Assembly (NCBI RefSeq): GCF_018403225.1 | Contig: NZ_BOSG01000001.1 | Location: 1,364,001 to 1,428,000 of the forward strand | Source: Paenibacillus sp. J23TS9 | Lineage (GTDB): Bacteria; Bacillota; Bacilli; Paenibacillales; Paenibacillaceae | Direction: 5' to 3' | Length of the DNA stretch: 64,000 bases | In this document: positions 51,928 to 61,007 of the stretch, one piece after another | Numbering within the stretch: the stretch's first letter is position 1 | Layout: every line of letters begins with the position of its first letter | Position numbers and translations under genes: made by a program | The notes under the pieces: generated by a model | What the model saw: the letters and a program-made list of their open reading frames with translations, nothing else | Database searches by the model: none | What the model was told of the DNA's origin: nothing

Positions 51928-52062
51928 ATTGAGCATGAATATTTTTATCGTTTTACAATAACCATTTACGGTGAGGGAAAGGGTATGCTCTGCGCCGTTT
52001 GAATCTGCTGCAGATCGACGCGGAATTGTTCCTGCACGTTGAAGGGATGATATAATCCCTTG

Positions 52063-52272
52063 TCAATCGCATTTTTTAGTGATCTTCTCATGCGTATCGA
52101 TCGCCTGTTCCAATTGGCGCTCCAGGATAGTCTTGATCTCCGGGGTGACGCACTCCGTGACGGCCATCGCTAAATTACGGACGCCGCTCTTGGCAGTGAC
52201 GAGAAAGTCCATAGCGATCACATCATCTGTCAATTTGTTCATACCAGTCATATATTCCAGTATGGGGTTCAT
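52063..52272 (-). CDS. Spore coat protein, CotF-like (copy 2)
   Basis: A 69-residue protein. The segment MTGMNKLTDDVIAMDFLVTAKSGVRNLAMAVTECVTPEIKTILERQLEQAIDTHEKITKKC fits the small coat F family (helical hairpin, conserved D-x-L and the last third). Its ATG overlaps the stop of the paralog upstream (ATGA at 52269), so the two are translationally coupled. Expected to be expressed in the mother cell late in sporulation; no sigma-K promoter was confirmed. Confidence 0.87.
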   Translation of the reverse strand: MNPILEYMTGMNKLTDDVIAMDFLVTAKSGVRNLAMAVTECVTPEIKTILERQLEQAIDTHEKITKKCD

Positions 52273-52478
52273 TGCAGCCTCTCCTTTCCTTTGGCCAGGA
52301 TCGCAGCGAGCTCGGCCAACTGATCGGATGACATGGCGGCATCCTGCTGAAGAATTAGCTTCAGCTCAGGCTCCGTGACCAGAGCCTGCATCGTTTTGGA
52401 CTTTATCATGCAGACCGTCTTGAAGGCAGCGATCTCATGGACCTCCAAGGCTTCATGCATTGCATACATTGGATTCAT
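52269..52478 (-). CDS. Spore coat protein, CotF-like (copy 1)
   Basis: A 69-residue paralog of the next gene: MYAMHEALEVHEIAAFKTVCMIKSKTMQALVTEPELKLILQQDAAMSSDQLAELAAILAKG has the same helical hairpin with E-V-H and the C-terminal helix. The two short proteins are a typical CotF pair in Paenibacillaceae, where they form part of the inner coat. The alcohol dehydrogenase remnant lies just upstream on the same strand. Confidence 0.85.
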   Translation of the reverse strand: MNPMYAMHEALEVHEIAAFKTVCMIKSKTMQALVTEPELKLILQQDAAMSSDQLAELAAILAKGKERLQ

Positions 52479-52511
52479 CTAGAACTTCACTCCCTCGTTT
52501 AATCAAGCTTT

Positions 52512-52726
52512 TTACGGCTTTAAGATAACCTTGATGCAGTTATCCGTCTTCGTATCGAAGATTTCGTAGCCCTTTTTGGCTTCGCTCAGCGGGATGACAT
52601 GCGTAATGATATCGGCTACGTTGACCTTCCCGGACGTACTCCAGATCACTCATCTTTCCGTCCATACCCACCGCGTCGATGACCACGTCCGCTCCACCCT
52701 TCGTGATTTCCTTCAGGTAGCTGCCG
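52512..52726 (-). pseudogene. Alcohol dehydrogenase remnant (zinc-type)
   Basis: Frame 1 reads SYLKEITKGGADVVIDAVGMDGKMSDLEYV, then the match continues in another frame as SGKVNVADIITHVIPLSEAKKGYEIF and KTDNCIKVILKP, ending with TAA at 52512. This is the C-terminal third of a zinc-dependent or glutathione-independent formaldehyde dehydrogenase-like protein, with part of the middle deleted. The catalytic zinc region is absent. The spore coat genes follow within 35 bases, an arrangement known for the intact locus in relatives. Confidence 0.78.
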
Positions 52727-52983
52727 ACAGTAAAGAGTAGTTTTAAGAGAAAATACAACACGCTTTTCTCCACTAAACATGTCCTCCAGAATAACTTATG
52801 TGTTCAATTTAAAGTTATTTCAGTTCCCATACTCCCGCTCATATTCAGATTCAGACTCACGTAGTCATCTGCTTTTTTCTGTAAGTAACAAGAACCCAAC
52901 CAAATTAAATTATTTATGGTCAGATTAACCCCACCCCTCCCATAGATGATGGCGAACCAGCACCCCAGTAATTTGGAGAGATA
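52727..52983. other. Gap, nothing recognised
   Basis: No gene or clear dyad; the PadR promoter begins at 52984. Confidence 0.45.
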
Positions 52984-53013
52984 TTAGACACAACGAAAGG
53001 ATAAGGGCATAAT
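52984..53013 (+). promoter_or_regulatory. Candidate promoter of the PadR gene
   Basis: TTAGAC (52984-52989), 18-base spacer, CATAAT (53008-53013), 33 bases before the ATG. Fair matches to -35 and -10 elements. Confidence 0.5.
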
Positions 53014-53046
53014 AAAATTATAGAAAATCAAGATAAGGGGAATATC

Positions 53047-53613
53047 ATGTCAACTGTACGTTTACTGGTTCTTGGGGTTATTCGGAGGCAGGGGCAAACA
53101 CACGGATATCGTGTGCACCGCGAGTTGTCCTCCTGGAAAATCGAAACCTGGACAAGTGTAAAGGCCGGATCCGTCTACCATGCGCTCAAGCAGCTTGAAA
53201 AGCAGCATATGCTGCGAAACGTTAATGTTGAGAACAGCGAGGAAGGGCCTGCCCGCACCCTTTACGAGCTATCAACAGAAGGGGAAGTTGAGTTCATTCA
53301 ATTGCTTAAAAAAGCTCTCACCAGCATGGATATGGAATTCTTCGGTGCCGGCATTGCGTTTATGCAGGTATTGCCTCGCTCTGAAACCGTAAGTTTGTTA
53401 CGCATTCGTGCGCAGCAATCAGATGAAATTCACGCTGGTCTTAAGGCAATGCTTCCACTCTATCAACCTGCAAACGATTCTCCGAATCATCAAGAATTAC
53501 TCGGAATGTGGATGGCCTTTTTTCTCTCCACCTCTAATTGGACATCCGGTCTAGTGGAACGCTTGGAAGGTATTTGTGGGAAGGAATGCAACGATTCAGA
53601 GCTCCAAACGTAA
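53047..53613 (+). CDS. PadR family transcriptional regulator
   Basis: A 188-residue PadR protein. The winged helix is at residues 4-85: LLVLGVIRRQGQTHGYRVHRELSSWKIETWTSVKAGSVYHALKQLEKQHMLRN...RTLYELSTEGEVEF. The remainder is the helical Vir-like C-terminal domain. AAGGGGAATATC precedes the ATG. PadR proteins usually repress an adjacent exporter or detoxifying enzyme; the next gene is a SnoaL-like cyclase. A terminator lies between them at 53626, so the second gene needs its own promoter or read-through. Confidence 0.92.
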   Translation: MSTVRLLVLGVIRRQGQTHGYRVHRELSSWKIETWTSVKAGSVYHALKQLEKQHMLRNVNVENSEEGPARTLYELSTEGEVEFIQLLKKALTSMDMEFFGAGIAFMQVLPRSETVSLLRIRAQQSDEIHAGLKAMLPLYQPANDSPNHQELLGMWMAFFLSTSNWTSGLVERLEGICGKECNDSELQT

Positions 53614-53625
53614 AGTAGCTTGTTA

Positions 53626-53664
53626 AAAAGCTCCGCTAATCAAATTTGACTAGTGGAGCTTTTA
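53626..53664 (+). terminator. Terminator after the PadR gene
   Basis: AAAAGCTCC ... GGAGCTTTT outer stem with an inner CTA/TAG and TCAAA/TTTGA pairing, T-tailed. A copy of the small bulge positions lowers stability. Confidence 0.8.
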
Positions 53665-53720
53665 TTGTATATACTACTTCAGTAATCAAACTTGAATAGC
53701 GAAGGAAGGAATGATCAACC

Positions 53721-54131
53721 TTGTCTCTACAAGTAAATAAAGAAATCTACCGACGGTTTTACGAGGGAGTATTCAATGAAGGAACTCCGGAGATCGTAGA
53801 TCAGCTTGTTGATTCGAATGTTATCGCGCATGCCCCCTTTCCTGGCCAAGGACCCGGTTCCGATGGATTCAAACAGGCAATTATGCAATTTCGCGAATCG
53901 TTTCCGGACCTGCATGTAATCGCTGAGGATATGATCGCGGAAGATGACAAAGTGGTCGCAAGATTCATAGTTACTGGAACACATCAAGGAGACTTCATGG
54001 GTATTGCTCCAAGTGGTAAAAAGTTTACTTTCGAGGAAATAGGGATCGTCCGAATTCACGATGGAAAAATCATTGAACACTGGTCCGTCGCTGATAGCCT
54101 TTCCCTCATGCAGCAACTAGGTGTATTTTGA
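53721..54131 (+). CDS. SnoaL-like ester cyclase family protein
   Basis: A 136-residue NTF2-like protein of the SnoaL polyketide-cyclase/ester cyclase group, starting with TTG and preceded by GAAGGAAGGAATG. Signature segments are EIYRRFYEGVFNEGTPEIVDQLVDSNVIAHAPFPGQGPGSDGFKQAIMQFRESFPDLHVIAEDMIAEDDKVVARFIVTGTH, then FTFEEIGIVRIHDGKIIEHWSVAD. His and Asp in the cavity match the family pattern. Function unknown. Situated after a PadR regulator. Confidence 0.88.
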   Translation: MSLQVNKEIYRRFYEGVFNEGTPEIVDQLVDSNVIAHAPFPGQGPGSDGFKQAIMQFRESFPDLHVIAEDMIAEDDKVVARFIVTGTHQGDFMGIAPSGKKFTFEEIGIVRIHDGKIIEHWSVADSLSLMQQLGVF

Positions 54132-54141
54132 TTGTAGAGGC

Positions 54142-54345
54142 GTCGTTGTTCAAACTGTTTATAGCCGGTAGCTTGACCCTTTATAACCGTATTGTTATGC
54201 CTTCTAAGACTGGAAGTTTTTTCCTGCGGAGTGCCTAAACAAAGATGTTGCCGACTATTATTAACGCCGTGCGAAAAATAACGTAGGTTTAATTATCACT
54301 GAAGGCACTGTGATCGATCATCCGTCTGCGTTGACAAGAACTTAT
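54142..54345 (+). pseudogene. Old yellow enzyme N-terminal remnant
   Basis: Plus-strand translation in shifting frames gives the start of an NADH:flavin oxidoreductase: LFIAGSLTLYNRIVMP, then (after a shift) a degraded MTRS region, and then RGLIITEGTVIDHPSALT. In intact proteins this is LxLxNRIVMxPMTRS...VGLIITEGTVI. The rest of the barrel is missing. The fragment is not in any open frame. Confidence 0.72.
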
Positions 54346-54362
54346 ATCGTTGAAACAGAAAT

Positions 54363-54380
54363 AGCCGCTGCCACGCGGCT
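54363..54380. terminator. Short hairpin terminator
   Basis: AGCCGC, TGCCAC loop, GCGGCT, followed by ATTAAG. It lies beyond the APH-like gene, which ends at 54458 on the minus strand. Confidence 0.6.
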
Positions 54381-54457
54381 ATTAAGAGTGTATATGCTTA
54401 GCCGGCTGTGTTGAGTCAGCCCCTACCCCTACTTTAGTAAAATACGATGCTCACAGG

Positions 54458-55474
54458 TTAATGAATAATATTATAAATGCTTTTAAATTCTTGAACAAAG
54501 TCAATCGGCAGCATAGGCTCATCAGAAGCGGCTACTCGTTGAAGCTCTTTTAACCTATTCATTGACTCTTCATCCAAATTGGACACATCGTTTGCTTGAT
54601 GAAAATAAATATACTGCAATACATAACGAAGTTTAATAGACTCTTGTAAATATTCTATTTCTTCTTCTTGGATTGTATTTTCCTTTAGATATCCTTTTAT
54701 AAAATGGCGGAAGAACAACCTATAATATTCCGTTTTATTTTCAAATTCCTTATACGGAAAAAAAAGTGCATAACACAATGTAATCCCAATATCGTTTACG
54801 AAATACGTATAACTGCAATCATCGAAATCGAACAAATAAATGTCGCCGTTATGCAGATAAAAATTACTTTGACTAAAGTCACTATGAATCAAACCGTATG
54901 TATCTTTGGACTTGGGCAGAGAAGTAAGTTTTGTTAATCTTTCTTTTAGAATTGAAATCATTACATCATCAGGTCGCAGGTACTTCTCCGCCTTTAATTG
55001 AACTTCTTGGTCCCAGGCTTGTCGTTTAAACGCCGGATTACTCCATTCATAACCCTTTGTGGCATGATGGATTTTCCCCATTAATTCGCCCCATTTTTCG
55101 TAAAGCGATTCATTCCAATCTTCATCCGACACTTCTTTTCCAAGAGACATTTCGTATGAAATGGCTAGGAACGAACCATTTTCTGCAGCAATTTCTTCAA
55201 CCATATTACCCCTGGTCGATGGAAGAGCATTTGAAACTGCCAGTCCTTTATTCGACAAAAAATTTAAAAATTCAATTTCACCCTGTATATGATTTCTTGA
55301 TCTTCTAATTGTATGTGAGATTTTTAATATGAAAAATGCGTTATTTTTCTGGTATTCATAAACAAAGCTTTCATAACCGCCCAATGAACGAACAGTGTCT
55401 TTATTAATGTCATATCGCTTTATTGCTTCGGTAAGGATCTCTTCAGTGAATTGCTCTTCAATTTCTCGTAACAT
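54458..55474 (-). CDS. APH-like phosphotransferase
   Basis: A 338-residue protein of the aminoglycoside phosphotransferase/choline kinase fold. The catalytic loop is GLIHSDFSQSNFYLHNGDIYLFDFDDC: HSDF-x3-N matches HxDxxxxN, and FDFDD provides the metal-binding Asp. The N-terminal Gly-rich part (VRSLGGYESFVYEYQKN) and FILKISHT supply the nucleotide-binding Lys. The substrate could be an antibiotic, a sugar or another alcohol; no specific group is recognised. AAAGAAGG precedes the start. No adjacent partner gene. Confidence 0.87.
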   Translation of the reverse strand: MLREIEEQFTEEILTEAIKRYDINKDTVRSLGGYESFVYEYQKNNAFFILKISHTIRRSRNHIQGEIEFLNFLSNKGLAVSNALPSTRGNMVEEIAAENGSFLAISYEMSLGKEVSDEDWNESLYEKWGELMGKIHHATKGYEWSNPAFKRQAWDQEVQLKAEKYLRPDDVMISILKERLTKLTSLPKSKDTYGLIHSDFSQSNFYLHNGDIYLFDFDDCSYTYFVNDIGITLCYALFFPYKEFENKTEYYRLFFRHFIKGYLKENTIQEEEIEYLQESIKLRYVLQYIYFHQANDVSNLDEESMNRLKELQRVAASDEPMLPIDFVQEFKSIYNIIH

Positions 55475-55675
55475 TTTCTATACCTTCTTTCATGCATAAG
55501 TTAAGTAGTTACATAATTTTTCCATTCGAAGGGCAAACTTCTCTTACGGTTTTTCTTATCATGACCTACGCAGTTCAAGTCAGTAACTGGTAATTAGTCT
55601 TCAATCGGTCAGCATCATTTCATATTGCCAAAAGACGGTTTTCCCGCAAACTCGTAGTTGATTCCCTGATCAGTC
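55475..55675. other. Non-coding stretch
   Basis: Upstream region of the APH-like gene. No clear promoter or gene was seen. Confidence 0.4.
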
Positions 55676-55852
55676 TTATCTTGCCTGAAGATAAGTCAGA
55701 ACAATTACACCTGAACCGAATGTCTTTGTTTCCGCCAGTTTAAGCAATTTCTTATCGATCCCTTCTCCAAAGAGACGTTTTCCGTTTCCAAGCACAACTG
55801 GGAAAACCATGAGCCGATATTCGTCGATGAGATCAAGTTGCACCAGCGTTTC
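55676..55852 (-). pseudogene. RibD/DHFR-like C-terminal remnant
   Basis: A minus-strand frame with no start reads TLVQLDLIDEYRLMVFPVVLGNGKRLFGEGIDKKLLKLAETKTFGSGVIVLTYLQAR and stops at 55676. This is the end of a dihydrofolate reductase family (RibD C-terminal-like) protein, with the conserved DE-x4-PVVLGxGxxLF. The NADPH-binding N-terminal part is gone. Confidence 0.82.
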
Positions 55853-55897
55853 TCAGGTTCATCTCCTACCAGGGTTATCATTCGCTACTCCTACATC

Positions 55898-56075
55898 TTA
55901 AATGTTTTCCTTTATCCAAGAACGCAACCTATCTGCATAGAATGAGCGATCATCTGGATCGGACTGATAACCCTTTGACAGATAAAGTTGATCATTCACA
56001 TATCTAGGGTAAACATGGAGATGATAATGCCACACGTCTTGATTGCCGGCAGGTTCATTATGTTGCAGCGCCGAT
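55898..56075 (-). pseudogene. HIT family protein C-terminal remnant
   Basis: A minus-strand stretch reads ALQHNEPAGNQDVWHYHLHVYPRY then VNDQLYLSKGYQSD and stops at 55898. HYHLHVYPRY is the histidine triad (HxHxHxx) of nucleotide hydrolases such as HinT, followed by the usual tail. The upstream half is absent. A diverged copy of the dispersed motif lies just to its right. Confidence 0.78.
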
Positions 56076-56279
56076 TTGCTCTCTGTTTTACTAACGTTTC
56101 GTTTTCCGGTAGTTAGTTGAACAATGGGCTTCAGTAATTTACTGAAAGCCCAAATTATTTGTTCTTACTTTACATTAGTTTGGTACAATCGTACCAGTTG
56201 TCAATTGATACTGGCTTTAATTCAATAACCACAAGTGCTCCGCAGTTTCTTCATGAGATAACTATTTAACCACATGTAA
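56076..56279. other. Gap with diverged motif copy
   Basis: Contains GGTAGTTAGTTGAACAA (56108-56124), a diverged form of the dispersed motif. No gene. Confidence 0.4.
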
Positions 56280-57695
56280 TCAAATTTTCTTATGTCCTAA
56301 TTTTTCCTTCTGTGGTTGGGCAGGGAATTCCATGACCGCTGTTAGACCTCTTTGGTCCACACCACTTTCAAGAATGAGGCGGCCGTGATGTGCCTTTGCA
56401 ATTCTTGCCACCATCGGAAGCCCCAGACCGTGTCCTTGATGTACAGACCGCTTTCTCCTTGTTGAAAAGTGCAATTCAGTAATCTCCGCTAATTGCTCCT
56501 GTGGGATTCCCCGTCCGTTATCCCTTACAATTAAGCGATATTGGGAGTGGTCCTTGGATAGAGAGGCTTCCAGTATGATTCTGCAGCCCTGCGAGTTATG
56601 ATGCACACTGTTCTGGACAAGATTACTGATTGCCCGAAGCAGCAATTTCTCGTCCCCATTGATCTGAGCCGCTTCATCGGCCAGTTTCAATTCAATGTCA
56701 TACCGGTCATCCAACCCATTGTTCAAAAATTCTGTGACTACCTGTCTAACCAGAACCGATAGCCGGATGTGCTTCAGATGCAAAGGCTGCATTTCATACT
56801 CGAGCATGGAGACCAGATTCAAGTCGCTTACAAGTGAGCGCAGTTTCTCGCCTTGACGCCGTATGATCCCGGCCTGAAGCCTCTGCTCCTCCGGTAAATC
56901 CGGATGATCCTCCATTTCACTTGCATAGCCGAGCACGAGCGAGAGGGGCGTCCTTATATCATGAGAGATCCCAGCAATCCAGTTGGAGCGTGCTTCATCC
57001 CGTGCTTTCAGCGCGGTTGTCTTGCTCTGAAGCATAGCCGATGCAGAATTAATACTCTGGGCCAGATCACCAAATATACCTTTGGAGTCCAACTGAACCT
57101 CTTTTTCCTTGGCAAGATTGTGGACTCCATCTACAAGTGGTCGTATCCTTCTGATGAGACGTGTGCCAATCATGATAGATAGCAGTACAGCCAGCGCCAA
57201 ATTACAAAGTAGCAATAGCATAAGACGCAAGGGCAACGAACTTATCCAGTCGGGCAGGAAATCCAATTGATACTTCCAATGGCTTTTCTTGGGATACCCA
57301 ACCACTATAAGACCATCCTCATACTCCGAAGTATACACCGGGTAATCCTTAAGATAATACCGAGAGAATTTGGCTACATCGACTAAATTGTAGGATCGTG
57401 AGACATCCTTAGGCAAAAGGTAATCCCAATGTACATGACCATCTTCACCAAGCAGCATGGCCCAGGTATGACTCTGCTGTAAAAGCTCAGTGGCATGCTT
57501 ATCGAGTCGATAACTGTCGTCTTGCTTGTCCAAGCCTTGGACCACTTGCTTGATCACGTCTTCTGGGGATAAGTGCTGGTTAATCTCCTTGAACACCAGC
57601 GTGCCTAGTAGTATGAAGTTAAAAATAAGCAAAAATATCGAGACAAAGATGGTCGTAGCAACAAACCGGCGTAATATTCGAATAATTCCCTCCAC
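56280..57695 (-). CDS. Sensor histidine kinase of the LanFEG module
   Basis: A 471-residue kinase with two membrane helices (about 10-34 and 155-177), a short extracytoplasmic domain of about 120 residues between them, a HAMP-like linker, HisKA with His245 in GISHDIRTPLSLVLGYASE, and HATPase with NLVQNSVHH, VRDNGRGIPQ and GHGLGLPM. It starts with GTG at 57695, sharing one base with the stop of the response regulator, so translation is coupled. It lies divergent from an ABC transporter of the LanFEG type and probably senses an antimicrobial peptide or its action. Confidence 0.93.
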   Translation of the reverse strand: MEGIIRILRRFVATTIFVSIFLLIFNFILLGTLVFKEINQHLSPEDVIKQVVQGLDKQDDSYRLDKHATELLQQSHTWAMLLGEDGHVHWDYLLPKDVSRSYNLVDVAKFSRYYLKDYPVYTSEYEDGLIVVGYPKKSHWKYQLDFLPDWISSLPLRLMLLLLCNLALAVLLSIMIGTRLIRRIRPLVDGVHNLAKEKEVQLDSKGIFGDLAQSINSASAMLQSKTTALKARDEARSNWIAGISHDIRTPLSLVLGYASEMEDHPDLPEEQRLQAGIIRRQGEKLRSLVSDLNLVSMLEYEMQPLHLKHIRLSVLVRQVVTEFLNNGLDDRYDIELKLADEAAQINGDEKLLLRAISNLVQNSVHHNSQGCRIILEASLSKDHSQYRLIVRDNGRGIPQEQLAEITELHFSTRRKRSVHQGHGLGLPMVARIAKAHHGRLILESGVDQRGLTAVMEFPAQPQKEKLGHKKI

Positions 57696-58408
57696 TAACG
57701 TATCTCCTTCACCTGCAACTTATATCCTAGTCTTCTGACGGTTAGAAGATGGATCGGTTTGGAGGGATCGAGCTCGATTTTTTCGCGTACCCGCCTGATA
57801 TGGACCATTAATGTATTTTCGTATCCGTAGCTGTCGTCTCCCCAAACGGCTTGGCATAAGGCATCACTCGTGACGATTCGACCTTGGTTCTCGTACAACT
57901 TCACAAGAATCGCATGTTCTTTTGCCGTTAATGGCAGCTCTTTCTGATTCCTATACACGACAGCGCTATCCAGATCAATGGTCTGTTCCCCTAATTGGAA
58001 GACAGACAGATGCTCTGTCACGGGAGAGGAGTAGATCCGCTTTAGAATCGCTCTTAGCCGCAATACCAATTCACGCGGCAGGAACGGCTTCACAATGTAA
58101 TCATCTGCCCCCAAACCCAGTCCGAGTAACCGGTCTTCATCCTCGCCTCGGGCGGAAAGAAAAAGGACCGGCATGTCCGAGAACTGTCTAATGGAGGACA
58201 GAAGCGTGAATCCATCGCCATCGGGCAGCATGACATCGAGAATCGCGATATCCGGCTTACTTTTGCGGCAGATCGACAGAGCTGAAGCGCAGTTGGCTGC
58301 TGTGTAAATACGGAAAAAGCCCTCTTTTCTTAAAAAACTTTCAATCATAGTTCTGATTTCTGGTTCATCATCTACCATTAATATTTTTTTGTCATTTAAA
58401 TTCTCCAT
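57695..58408 (-). CDS. OmpR-type response regulator
   Basis: A 237-residue regulator. Receiver: DDE acidic pair near residues 13-15, phosphoacceptor Asp58 (DIAILDVMLPDGDGF), LFLSARG and Lys in DYIVKPF. Winged helix: LTAKEHAILVKLYENQGRIVTSDALCQAVWGDDSYGYENTLMVHIRRVREKIE. This composition (SpaR/NisR/BcrR-like OmpR group) with a divergent LanFEG transporter is typical of peptide-antibiotic resistance loci. AGCTTGG... no ideal binding site was noted before the ATG. Confidence 0.94.
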   Translation of the reverse strand: MENLNDKKILMVDDEPEIRTMIESFLRKEGFFRIYTAANCASALSICRKSKPDIAILDVMLPDGDGFTLLSSIRQFSDMPVLFLSARGEDEDRLLGLGLGADDYIVKPFLPRELVLRLRAILKRIYSSPVTEHLSVFQLGEQTIDLDSAVVYRNQKELPLTAKEHAILVKLYENQGRIVTSDALCQAVWGDDSYGYENTLMVHIRRVREKIELDPSKPIHLLTVRRLGYKLQVKEIR

Positions 58409-58476
58409 GCAGCACCACCTGAATTAATTATACATGAACAAAGAGAAATATCTGTGTTTTCTAATCCTATTTAAGA

Positions 58477-58505
58477 TTGACGTAAGGTTGTCTAAAGAAT
58501 AATGA
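58477..58505 (+). promoter_or_regulatory. Promoter of the LanFEG operon
   Basis: TTGACG (58477-58482), 17-base spacer, TAATGA (58500-58505), 70 bases before the ABC start codon. The -10 element is weak, as expected when a response regulator activates. Confidence 0.55.
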
Positions 58506-58574
58506 AAGGTGGATTCAGTACTGTTGAAACAGAGCAGATATATTTAAAAAGACTTGAATGGAGTTGACTTTCTT

Positions 58575-59492
58575 ATGAGCGCATTAGCTATTGTGCAGAC
58601 GCAAAATCTATCCAAAACGTACGGGGCAATTAACAGTGTAAATAAAGTTGATTTACATGTTCAGGAGGGAGAAATCTATGGGTTTCTGGGTCCAAACGGA
58701 GCGGGAAAAACAACTACGTTAAAAATGCTGCTCGGACTTATCAAGCCGTCTGAAGGGACTATCAAAATTTTCGGGGAAAGCCTGAGCAAACATCGACCAT
58801 CCATTCTGCAACGTACCGGGTCACTGATTGAATCTCCCTCCTACTACGGACATTTGACAGGGCTTGAGAATATGAAGGTCATGCAGCGCCTGCGGAACGT
58901 GCCAGCTAAAAACATACATGAGGCGCTTTCTATTGTACGGCTGGAAAATCAGAAAGATAAAAAAGCTGAACAATATTCGCTAGGAATGAAGCAACGGCTG
59001 GGAATCGCAATGGCCCTGCTGGCCTTCCCTAAGCTGCTGATCCTCGATGAACCGACGAACGGTCTTGATCCCGCAGGAATTGGTGAAATTCGGGAGCTCA
59101 TCAAATCATTACCCGCGCGCTATGGAATAACTATATTGCTCTCCAGCCACCTGCTCTCGGAGATCGAACAGATCGCTACCTCAGTAGGCATTATCAGCGA
59201 AGGGAATCTGTTGTACCAGGGAAGTATGGCAAGCCTGCGGCAAAAAAATAGAAATGCCATTGTTATGAAAACTGGGGATAATGCCAAAGCGGAGCAGCTG
59301 CTTTTCACTCAAGGATACAGTCCAACACAAAGTGGCGGCCGGCTTGAGTTGGGCAATCTTCAGGATACGGAAGTGGCGGAAATGAACAGATTCCTTGTTG
59401 AACACAAGATCCCTGTCACTCGGATCGAGGAGCAGAAGAAAAGTCTGGAGGATATTTTCCTGGAGTTGACAGGAAAGGAGCGTAGCTTGTGA
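58575..59492 (+). CDS. LanF-type ABC ATPase (peptide antibiotic resistance)
   Basis: A 305-residue ATPase from the ATG at 58575. Walker A GPNGAGKTT is at residues 39-47, Q-loop region TGSLIESPSYYGHLTG follows, then signature YSLGMKQR and Walker B LLILDEPTNGLDP, then the H-loop SSHLLSEIEQ. YSLGMKQRLG and the C-terminal extension are typical of the BcrA/LanF group that confers self-immunity or resistance to bacitracin or lantibiotics. GGAG lies 11 bases upstream. First gene of a four-gene unit with two permeases and a YxeA protein. Confidence 0.93.
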   Translation: MSALAIVQTQNLSKTYGAINSVNKVDLHVQEGEIYGFLGPNGAGKTTTLKMLLGLIKPSEGTIKIFGESLSKHRPSILQRTGSLIESPSYYGHLTGLENMKVMQRLRNVPAKNIHEALSIVRLENQKDKKAEQYSLGMKQRLGIAMALLAFPKLLILDEPTNGLDPAGIGEIRELIKSLPARYGITILLSSHLLSEIEQIATSVGIISEGNLLYQGSMASLRQKNRNAIVMKTGDNAKAEQLLFTQGYSPTQSGGRLELGNLQDTEVAEMNRFLVEHKIPVTRIEEQKKSLEDIFLELTGKERSL

Positions 59493-60241
59493 TCAAGTTA
59501 TTAGGACTGGAATATTTCAAAATCCGTCGTAAAAAAATATGGATCATGATTATATTATTTCTTGTCGTAGAGATGCTTTGGGCCTTTATGTCCATTAGCC
59601 GGTCTATTGCGAGCAATCCGGATCACGCCGTATGGGAATCTGTTTTTTTTAGTATTTCTTCCATGAATGGCTTTTTTATGCCGATTATTTCGGCTGTTGT
59701 TGTCTCACGTATTTGTGATATGGAACATAAGGGATCGACCTGGAAAATACTTGTTGCTACCAGTGTGGGACGCGGGCATCTCTACGCGGCGAAGTATATA
59801 TGCACTAATAGTTTGCTCCTGTATGGCATCGTTGTACAGGCCTTATTCATAATAGTGTTCGGACTCATAAATGGTTTTCCCGGTACGGTTCCTATCGATT
59901 TACTAATCCGGTTCATTGGGGGTTCCCTACTGACGACTCTCGCTGTCACAGCACTTCAACAATGGATTTCTTTTGCCATTAAAAATCAGGCCTTTGCGCT
60001 GTGCATGGGCATGCTGGGCGGCTTCATCGGAATGACCGCAGGATTATTCCCGGCTACTATTAGACATATTTTCATTTGGTCTTATTATTTGGATCTCAGT
60101 CCGGTTACTTATCAATTCGCCGAGACTGCGAGCGCCTATCTGGTACAGCCATTCAGCTTTGGAATTGTACTGGGAGCGTTGGTTATGACTGTCCTGTTCT
60201 ATATCGCAGGAAGCATCTGTGTAAGCTCGCAAGAAATCTGA
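59489..60241 (+). CDS. LanE/MutE-type ABC permease
   Basis: A 250-residue membrane protein with six helices, starting with GTG overlapping the ATPase stop (GTGA), so it is coupled. The first segment LLGLEYFKIRRKKIWIMIILFLVVEMLWAF and FFSISSMNGFFMPIISAVVVSRICDMEHKGSTWKIL are the marks of the EpiE/MutE lantibiotic-immunity permease family. With the next gene it should form the membrane part of the exporter. Confidence 0.92.
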   Translation: MIKLLGLEYFKIRRKKIWIMIILFLVVEMLWAFMSISRSIASNPDHAVWESVFFSISSMNGFFMPIISAVVVSRICDMEHKGSTWKILVATSVGRGHLYAAKYICTNSLLLYGIVVQALFIIVFGLINGFPGTVPIDLLIRFIGGSLLTTLAVTALQQWISFAIKNQAFALCMGMLGGFIGMTAGLFPATIRHIFIWSYYLDLSPVTYQFAETASAYLVQPFSFGIVLGALVMTVLFYIAGSICVSSQEI

Positions 60242-60253
60242 GGAGGGAAGTTG

Positions 60254-60985
60254 ATGAAACGAAGTATTTCTGCGGAATGGCTCAAACTGCGCAATTCCCG
60301 GATTGTTCTTGTAATCGCTGTACTTCCAATCATAAGTCTGTTGATTGGGTGTGCGAATTATTATTTTAACCAGGGCGCCCTACAAAATGGTTGGTACAGC
60401 CTGTGGACCCAGATCAGCCTGTTTTACAGTGTATTTTTCCTGCCCATTCTGATTGCCATCTGTTGTTCCTATATATGTAGACTGGAGCATTTAAACCGAA
60501 ATTGGAATATGATTATGACCTCTCCTGTATCGGTTGCCAGTATGTATCTTGCCAAATGGATTGTCGTTAGTATTTTAATCTTGTTCGCGCAAGTGCTGTT
60601 CATGGGACTCTACTGGCTTGCAGGTACCTTGTTCTCCTTACCCGGGTCTATCCCTTCAGAGACTATTGGTTGGACGATACGCGGATGGTATGCTTCTATG
60701 TCCATCAGCGCACTGCAATTGGGACTTTCGCTACGGATCCGTAGCTTTGCTACGCCTATCGGTATTAGTCTGTGCGCGGTCTTTATTGGTCTAGGCATGT
60801 ATATTGCGAAGTTGGGAATATTTTTTCCGTTCTCATTGCTTAACATTGGCATGAGTGTGATGAGTCAGGATAAATTGACTGACCTGCAGAACTTTCTATT
60901 TTGGATGATCAACTTGGCTTTCATTATTATATTTGCGTCGATGTCTATTCGCCGGTTGAAGAACAAGGATATTGTCTCATCTTGA
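60254..60985 (+). CDS. LanG/MutG-type ABC permease
   Basis: A 243-residue membrane protein with six helices, from the ATG at 60254 with AGGAGG seven bases upstream (a TTG at 60251 is also possible). SAEWLKLRNSRIVLVIAVLPIISLLIGCANYYFNQG and RLEHLNRNWNMIMTSPVSVASMYLAKW match the MutG family of lantibiotic-immunity permeases. It is the second permease of the LanFEG unit. No peptide precursor or modification enzyme is in the window, so the locus looks like stand-alone resistance. Confidence 0.92.
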   Translation: MKRSISAEWLKLRNSRIVLVIAVLPIISLLIGCANYYFNQGALQNGWYSLWTQISLFYSVFFLPILIAICCSYICRLEHLNRNWNMIMTSPVSVASMYLAKWIVVSILILFAQVLFMGLYWLAGTLFSLPGSIPSETIGWTIRGWYASMSISALQLGLSLRIRSFATPIGISLCAVFIGLGMYIAKLGIFFPFSLLNIGMSVMSQDKLTDLQNFLFWMINLAFIIIFASMSIRRLKNKDIVSS

Positions 60986-61007
60986 TTGTGCTTAGGAGGA
61001 AAGTATA